A stretch of 39,218 bases of DNA. Source: Saprospiraceae bacterium (lineage in GTDB: Bacteria; Bacteroidota; Bacteroidia; Chitinophagales; Saprospiraceae). Below the pieces are notes generated by a model that was given only the letters and a program-made list of their open reading frames with translations, was not told the origin of the DNA and made no database searches. The stretch is from positions 1 through 39,218 of the forward strand of contig JAGQWZ010000334.1 in assembly GCA_020436835.1 (NCBI GenBank), written 5' to 3'. Positions 34,355 to 39,218 of this stretch are shown one piece after another; within the stretch, counting starts at the first letter, position 1, and each line of letters opens with the position of its first letter. A program made the position numbers and the translations under genes.

Positions 34355-34680
34355 GCCCTTGCCGGCTTGAGGCTAGATCTTCCAATGCTTGAGGAAGCAA
34401 AAATACATCCGACCAGGGACACTAGTTCGTCCGTAGAAAATTCATGTCGTTAAGAGATATATTCTCCTGAACGGCGAATATAAATTCGGTCATAGCAGCA
34501 ATTGGTTTTTGGTAGTATCAATTCCACCGACTTAACTCAATTGATTACACGTAGACTCATCACTCAGGAATCACTTGAGATTCCTCTTGTCATTCGCGCA
34601 AGGCTCGTCATTCGAACAATTCCAAAATAAAAAAAGCCTGCTCCGGAGAGCAGGCTTTCATGCGTACTGATTTTTATTTT
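34355..34680. other. Gene-free stretch downstream of valS
   Basis: This is a 326-base convergent region between valS and the T9SS cargo gene. It contains a 7-bp hairpin (AGGAATC/GATTCCT, 34566-34585) without a T-run and the terminator at 34629-34655. I see no tRNA, coding frame or long repeat. Confidence 0.5.
34629..34655 (-). terminator. Intrinsic terminator of the T9SS cargo gene
   Basis: An 11-bp stem AAAGCCTGCTC/GAGCAGGCTTT with a 4-base CGGA loop. Read on the minus strand it is followed by further T residues (TTTT then ATTTTGG). On the plus strand the T-run is only three bases, so it mainly serves the minus-strand gene ending at 34681. Confidence 0.8.
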
Positions 34681-36603
34681 CTAGTGCGTTACAATCACAT
34701 GTTCAGTCTTGGTCCCTTCCCGGGTAGCTACTCGTACGATATATGTTCCACTTGGGTAACGACCCATGTCGAAATTCACCTGTTCACGTTGTACATTTTT
34801 CAACGGTTTGATATTGAGGATCTTGCCATTGGCATCCGCCATAAATACCGTGGCTTCTGTTGGCGTCTCAAATTCAATATTTACTCTGATATAGTCCGAG
34901 GTCGGATTTGGGAAGATAGCCACCGTATTTTCTGGTAACGGATTGTCATCGACGGCGGTGGTCATGGTAAGTTCCACGCCAATGTCGGCTGCATTTTCCT
35001 GGTAGTCTGTCACAATACCCCAACCGTCCGATCCGTCACCCGGAGTTGATACGATGCTGCTCAACTGCCAGACCTTATAGTCTTCGTTGGTACCGATAAA
35101 GAGGTCGGATGCGCCCGTACCAAAACGCAGGCCCACCAGGTATTTACCTCCCGGCATCATTTCTACCTGGTCACTTTCACCATCCAGGTCAGAGAGCATA
35201 TCAATAGTGAAGTCTTCACATTGAGAAGCCTCTTCTCCCTGGGTAAATAATTTTGAACCGATGCCAATCACTTGCTGGTCACGAATCAGGTCATCCAGAC
35301 TGGTGCCCGCATTGAGCCCGATCAGGTCCGTTTCTCCATTAAGTAGTACCCCTTTGAGTACGGCAGCCGTATCCGGCAATTGGACAATGAACCCGATGAT
35401 CGTTTTTCCGACCAGTGGATCATCCCCTTCACACACTTTGAATGTGATCTTGTCAAAAATCAGGGGTTCTGCCACCGTTTCCGGCAAACTGAGAAAGTTA
35501 GCCACATCATACGGATTACCCCCAAAATTAAATCCCTGGGTGCGACCTGTGGGAGGTAGTTTTCTAAATGAAAAATCACGAACATCAAATCGATTAAAAT
35601 CGACATTGTCGTCGGGAGCCACGGCTTCCGGCATGGTGTCACCCCGGTAGCGTACATTATATGCGAGAATATAACGCTCTTGATTTGGTGTAGTGGGAAC
35701 CCAATTCCGGTCAAAATCCCAAATTACCGTGTCACCGGCATTCAAGCCTACCACCCAGCCCGTGTCGCTAAAAATCAAATCACGAGTTTCATCCGTCAAA
35801 ATTCTGGTCAGAAACATGATACTGTCCGGGAGATCCATATCACTATTGTTGGTGACCATCATCTCCAGGTCGAATGAATCGGTATTCATGGCAAAATCCG
35901 GTGTTTCAAAATTATCGATATTGGTAAAATCCAATACCACCAGGTCTACTCCACGGCTGTCAAACAACTTCACATCATCAATGAGCCAAAAGTAGTAATC
36001 GCCATCCCACACAAATTTTACCAGGACGTCCGCCTGATTTCCGGCTACCTCACTGATATCCAGGGCAACGATGTCATTGGGTCGGGTAGCTTGGTTTGGG
36101 GAGATATCTTCATTGACCAGATAAGAAGTCCAGGTGGTTCCACCGTCATTACTTACTTCTACTGAAGAGGCAGGTGTCGTAAAATCATCGGCACTCTTGG
36201 CAAAATAGCGATAGTATTGATTAAAGGCCAGAATCACCTGATCCTGACCGGTGAAATCCAAAGACGGTGACACGACCTCACCCATTTGGGGTGAAGGTGC
36301 CGGTCCACCACCTTGATTTGCATCATCTCCACCGTTATCCAATCCATCTGAATCGAATAACAATGCACCCCCTCCGGATTCAGAAGCAATCGGCGTTTGA
36401 CCATTGTTGAAGGCACCGGTTCCTGCATCTCCGTTCGGAGCCCAGACCCACACGGCATCGGTGTCGGAAAGTCCGGTGCTTGTCCAGCCTTCCATATCAT
36501 TATCAAAGGTAAAAGTATAGATCTCTGTTTGACCATAGGCGGTTATGGTGAGTACCATAACGGTGAAAATAGTTGTAAGTGTTTGAATGGTCGATTGATA
36601 CAT
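34681..36603 (-). CDS. Secreted T9SS type A sorting domain protein
   Basis: The product has 640 residues with an N-terminal signal peptide (residues 1-24, ending AYGQ). The N-terminal ~210 residues form a MAM/cleaved-adhesin-like jellyroll (TFDNDMEGWTSTG, LAFNQYYRYF, SVEVSNDGGTTWTSY and FWLIDDVKLFD). The middle has Ig-like and unassigned beta-rich parts. The C-terminal ~75 residues are a T9SS type A sorting domain: AIFPNPTSDYIRVNIEF, VFMADANGKIL and YPSGTYIVRVATREGTKTEHVIV. It is therefore probably exported by the type IX system and attached to or released from the cell surface. Ligand unknown. Confidence 0.92.
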   Translation of the reverse strand: MYQSTIQTLTTIFTVMVLTITAYGQTEIYTFTFDNDMEGWTSTGLSDTDAVWVWAPNGDAGTGAFNNGQTPIASESGGGALLFDSDGLDNGGDDANQGGGPAPSPQMGEVVSPSLDFTGQDQVILAFNQYYRYFAKSADDFTTPASSVEVSNDGGTTWTSYLVNEDISPNQATRPNDIVALDISEVAGNQADVLVKFVWDGDYYFWLIDDVKLFDSRGVDLVVLDFTNIDNFETPDFAMNTDSFDLEMMVTNNSDMDLPDSIMFLTRILTDETRDLIFSDTGWVVGLNAGDTVIWDFDRNWVPTTPNQERYILAYNVRYRGDTMPEAVAPDDNVDFNRFDVRDFSFRKLPPTGRTQGFNFGGNPYDVANFLSLPETVAEPLIFDKITFKVCEGDDPLVGKTIIGFIVQLPDTAAVLKGVLLNGETDLIGLNAGTSLDDLIRDQQVIGIGSKLFTQGEEASQCEDFTIDMLSDLDGESDQVEMMPGGKYLVGLRFGTGASDLFIGTNEDYKVWQLSSIVSTPGDGSDGWGIVTDYQENAADIGVELTMTTAVDDNPLPENTVAIFPNPTSDYIRVNIEFETPTEATVFMADANGKILNIKPLKNVQREQVNFDMGRYPSGTYIVRVATREGTKTEHVIVTH

Positions 36604-36930
36604 ATGACTTTTAATTAATCGATTAAGGAAATTATAATTTGTCGCACAAGATAGGAAAAACCCTACAAGGCTGGTCTTATTTAACGTATTCAGTAAGCGG
36701 TCTGCTTCTAGGTGTTGGTTAGATTCCTTAATGGTGAGGTATAACGGTTTTCGGGTGGATAAACTGTTGCATCGAATTGTACCCTAATTAGTCCCCATGT
36801 TTATCAAAAAATGATCCCGAGCTGCAATTGATCCGGATTCCTGCGTATCGAATTCCTTCGTTGTATCTGATTATTGGGCAATGTCGGAGGGCTCCGCCAT
36901 TCACGTCGGGGAATTATCACCCACTGTCGC
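36604..36930. other. Gene-free stretch between two minus-strand genes
   Basis: This is 327 bases between the end of the heptose kinase gene and the start of the T9SS cargo gene, and must hold the cargo gene promoter. AT-rich sequence with a TATAATTT near 36630 (minus strand) is the best -7 candidate but departs from TAnnTTTG. No coding frame, RNA gene or strong terminator was found. Confidence 0.45.
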
Positions 36931-37914
36931 TTACTTCTGCTCTAAGATCATGGACCTGGAAACCGGCTTCACGCCCGGATACTGACAAACCAGCGTGCCG
37001 CAGTAACCGGACCAGTAAGCGATATCCATCATCGAGAGTTTTTCTGCCAGGGCGAGCGCTGCAGCACTGATTACTGTATCGCCGGCCCCACATACGTCGG
37101 CAATCAGCCTTTTCTGAGTAGGCAGCCAGATACTTTCAACCCGGCTGTTCAGATAAATGCCCTGATCAGAAAGCGTGATCATGATCATATCACATTGAAG
37201 TTTGGACCTCAGATGATCTGCAGCCCGATCCAGACTATCCTTTTCGATTTCGAGGGGAAAAGGCAGACTGGCTCTTATTTCGGCAAGATTTGGCTTGAAA
37301 AGGGCGACTTTTCGGTACAGATAGAAGTTGTCATACTTCGGATCAACTGCAACCGGAATGCTCCAGCTGTTGAACGTATCCAGAAAGGCAGCAATGCTTT
37401 CTTCACTGAGGATTCCCTTATTATAGTCCTGCATAATAACCACATCAAACCGGTGCTGCTCCAAAATGTTGTTCAACATCTTCAATAGTCGCCGGAGCAG
37501 GAATTCCTGAATCGGTTCGATTCGCTCACGATCTACCCGCAGCAAGTGTTGCTTTCCGGCCATCACCCGGGTCTTACAGGTGGTCATTCGATGTTCGCTT
37601 GCTAATATGAGATCGGTGTGGATGTCATTTTCGCTCAACAATTGCACCAGTTTCTCACCCATTTCATCACGTCCAACCACGGAGGCGATCCACACTTTCG
37701 CACCCAGACCCGAAAGATTTAAGGCTACATTGGCCGCACCACCGGGTAAGAGCGTCGTGTGATTATGTAATAGTATAGGTACAGGTGCCTCCGGCGAGAT
37801 GCGATTAGTTGATCCGGTCAAATACTGGTCAACCATTACATCCCCAATCACCAGGACCTTTTTGCCTCCGATACGATCGGTAAATTCCTTTGCTGATAGA
37901 TGTTTTTCGTTCAT
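36931..37914 (-). CDS. rfaE1: D-glycero-beta-D-manno-heptose-7-phosphate kinase (RfaE domain I)
   Basis: The enzyme phosphorylates heptose 7-phosphate at C1 in the ADP-heptose pathway of LPS inner core. The product has 327 residues of PfkB/ribokinase fold: GDVMVDQYLTGSTNRISPEAP (24-44 in part), the substrate-binding LPGGAANVALNL (56-67), and the catalytic DVCGAGDT at residues 273-280 with Asp279. It lacks the C-terminal adenylyltransferase domain of the E. coli HldE fusion, so that step must be done by a separate protein. The start overlaps the waaA stop by 4 bases (ATGA), which suggests coupled translation in an LPS operon. Confidence 0.88.
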   Translation of the reverse strand: MNEKHLSAKEFTDRIGGKKVLVIGDVMVDQYLTGSTNRISPEAPVPILLHNHTTLLPGGAANVALNLSGLGAKVWIASVVGRDEMGEKLVQLLSENDIHTDLILASEHRMTTCKTRVMAGKQHLLRVDRERIEPIQEFLLRRLLKMLNNILEQHRFDVVIMQDYNKGILSEESIAAFLDTFNSWSIPVAVDPKYDNFYLYRKVALFKPNLAEIRASLPFPLEIEKDSLDRAADHLRSKLQCDMIMITLSDQGIYLNSRVESIWLPTQKRLIADVCGAGDTVISAAALALAEKLSMMDIAYWSGYCGTLVCQYPGVKPVSRSMILEQK

Positions 37915-39149
37915 TGCAGATACTTACGGGATACAAGATAGTCCACCACTGTTGACGTCGCTCCCTGATGCTGGCTCAGGAAAGCCTCAATGCCTTCTTG
38001 TGCCATCACTTCATGGCGGTCAGATTCAAAATATTGGACCGCTTCCCTGAAAGTTTTGGCACTTTCTACAGGTTGAGCTGCGCTTAATTTTATCAATTCT
38101 TTGGCTTCCTGGAATTTTTCAAAATTAGGCCCGAAGATCACTGGCAATCCACTCGCTATTGGTTCCAGAATACTATGGATGCCTTTGCCAAATCCGCCTC
38201 CAATATAGGCCAAATCTCCATATTGGTACAAGTGAGGCAAATCGCCGATGGTATTGACCAATAATCCATACCCCAAATCATTTTTTTGCCCTAGCTCTGA
38301 AAATAACGTGAACTCCAGTTTAATCCGGGAAAGAACCGTTTTCTGCATTTTTTCACTGATGTCATGCGGAGCAACGACCATAAAATATTGGTCTTTTCTA
38401 TCCTCTATCCATTTTCCGATGATTTCCAGATCTTCCGGCCAGACACTTCCAAATACAATGATTTTCTTTTTCGATCTGATATGGTCCAGGAGTGGATATT
38501 TTTTTAATTCTTTTTGCAGTTGGATCACCCGGTCGACCCGGTTATCTCCGGCAACCATCGAACTAATGCCTTTCTCCTCCAGGCATATTTGACTTTCCAG
38601 ATTTTGCACGAAAATCAAGTCTGCTTTGCCCAGGATATCTCTCAATCCTTTGGACCAGGATCGCATCAGGAAGTGCTTCCTGGTAAAAATCGACGAAATA
38701 AATATAAAGGGAATTCCAGCCTGGTTTAATGTCTTTAAATAATTAAACCAGAAATCATATTTGATGAAAATCGCCAGTTTAGGTTGAATTTTGCCAATAA
38801 ATTTTTCAGCATTTTCGGAGGTGTCCAGAGGTAGATAAAAAATACAATCGGCACCGGGATAGTTTTGGCGGATTTCATAACCACTCGGCGAAAAAAAAGT
38901 TAAAATAATTTGAATATTTGGTTGCCTTTTTTTGATCTCTTCGATTACGGGGCGACCTTGTTCAAACTCCCCCAACGATGCGGCGTGAACCCAAATAACA
39001 TGATGCAACTGGTCACATACGGCTTCAATTTCCTTCCAGATATGCTGACGGCCTTTTCTCCATTTGTCAGCCTTTGTATTGAAGGGAGCCACCCACCGGA
39101 TCATCAAGCCATAAATTCGAATAATAAAATTATACAGCCGATATATCAT
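37911..39149 (-). CDS. waaA: 3-deoxy-D-manno-octulosonic acid transferase (WaaA/KdtA)
   Basis: WaaA transfers Kdo from CMP-Kdo to lipid A precursor on the cytoplasmic face of the inner membrane. The product has 412 residues. The N-terminal hydrophobic helix (about 1-22) anchors it. The first Rossmann domain has WVHAASLGEFEQGRPVIEEI with the catalytic-type Glu61, and the second has GDNRVDRV, VFGSVWPEDLEIIGKW and GGGFGKGIHSILEPIASGLPVIFGP, the GT-B glycosyltransferase donor site. It overlaps the heptose kinase gene by 4 bases. An upstream gene ends one base before its ATG. Confidence 0.95.
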   Translation of the reverse strand: MIYRLYNFIIRIYGLMIRWVAPFNTKADKWRKGRQHIWKEIEAVCDQLHHVIWVHAASLGEFEQGRPVIEEIKKRQPNIQIILTFFSPSGYEIRQNYPGADCIFYLPLDTSENAEKFIGKIQPKLAIFIKYDFWFNYLKTLNQAGIPFIFISSIFTRKHFLMRSWSKGLRDILGKADLIFVQNLESQICLEEKGISSMVAGDNRVDRVIQLQKELKKYPLLDHIRSKKKIIVFGSVWPEDLEIIGKWIEDRKDQYFMVVAPHDISEKMQKTVLSRIKLEFTLFSELGQKNDLGYGLLVNTIGDLPHLYQYGDLAYIGGGFGKGIHSILEPIASGLPVIFGPNFEKFQEAKELIKLSAAQPVESAKTFREAVQYFESDRHEVMAQEGIEAFLSQHQGATSTVVDYLVSRKYLQ

Positions 39150-39150
39150 T

Positions 39151-39218
39151 TTAGTAATAGCGAATTTCCCGGGTGAGGTAAATGGGGATGATCCAGGCTA
39201 CCTGGATATCGCTAAGTA
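39151..39218 (-). CDS. C-terminal end of a gene cut by the window edge
   Basis: On the minus strand 21 codons enter from the window edge and end with TAA at 39151-39153, one base before the waaA ATG. The peptide ends AWIIPIYLTREIRYY, a hydrophobic then basic-aromatic tail that could belong to a membrane protein. The close spacing supports it being the gene upstream of waaA in the same operon. Too short to identify. Confidence 0.4.
   Translation of the reverse strand, partial: LSDIQVAWIIPIYLTREIRYY

Noticed and set aside
34566..34585. 7-bp hairpin AGGAATC/GATTCCT after valS
   Set aside because: No T-run follows, it is 212 bases past the stop and it is short enough to occur by chance. Not called a terminator.

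Overview
The window looks like a chromosomal segment of a Gram-negative member of the Bacteroidota, possibly the Saprospiria side of the phylum. The evidence is a protein with a type IX secretion (T9SS) C-terminal sorting domain, Bacteroidota-style ECF sigma modules, TAnnTTTG-like -7 promoter boxes, mostly weak Shine-Dalgarno sequences, and LPS genes (LptD, WaaA, heptose-7-phosphate kinase). Base composition and codon use look fairly even. I saw no tRNA, rRNA, insertion sequence, integrase, prophage or CRISPR array. Assignment below phylum level is a guess.

Layout. 1-2981 (minus): an ECF sigma factor, a membrane HEAT-repeat protein and two DUF4097-type beta-repeat exported proteins, overlapping or tightly spaced. 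3127-6291 (plus): a secreted beta-propeller protein of the VPS10/sortilin class. 6472-11108 (minus): ferredoxin, korA, korB and a ferredoxin-NADP reductase-like flavoprotein, which form a 2-oxoacid oxidation operon. 11109-13708: gene-poor stretch with a small secreted protein, a strong RNA-hairpin candidate, a membrane protein and a DinB-family protein. 13797-16619: ABC exporter and murB. 16778-19070: AraC regulator, pirin and YceI. 19117-24785: MCE/MlaD protein and N-acetylmuramoyl-L-alanine amidase (minus), divergent from lptD (plus). 24792-27003 (minus): exported YciI-like protein, DUF6438-like protein and OmpA-family lipoprotein. 27163-28585 (minus): arsenosugar-type radical SAM enzyme ArsS and its AhpD-like partner. 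28698-30546 (plus): a degenerate pyrophosphatase-like lipoprotein and a GNAT-like protein. 30615-31560 (minus): a second ECF sigma factor with a putative anti-sigma factor. 31688-34354 (plus): valS. 34681-36603 (minus): T9SS cargo protein. 36931-39218 (minus): heptose kinase, waaA and the end of one more gene.

Much of the window concerns the cell envelope: LPS synthesis and export (WaaA, heptose kinase, LptD), peptidoglycan synthesis and turnover (MurB, amidase), lipid trafficking (MCE) and outer-membrane anchoring (OmpA). The korAB operon joins central carbon oxidation to ferredoxin.

The least ordinary items are: a lipoprotein with the inorganic pyrophosphatase fold signature but substituted metal-binding residues; five 12-bp tandem repeats directly upstream of the AhpD-like arsenosugar gene, in frame with it but without a start codon; a 13-bp perfect stem enclosing an inner hairpin and ending in a T-run (12293-12363); an exported YciI-domain protein; and a 144-residue secreted protein that is mostly a T9SS-tail-like module. 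No unmistakably new multi-gene system is evident.
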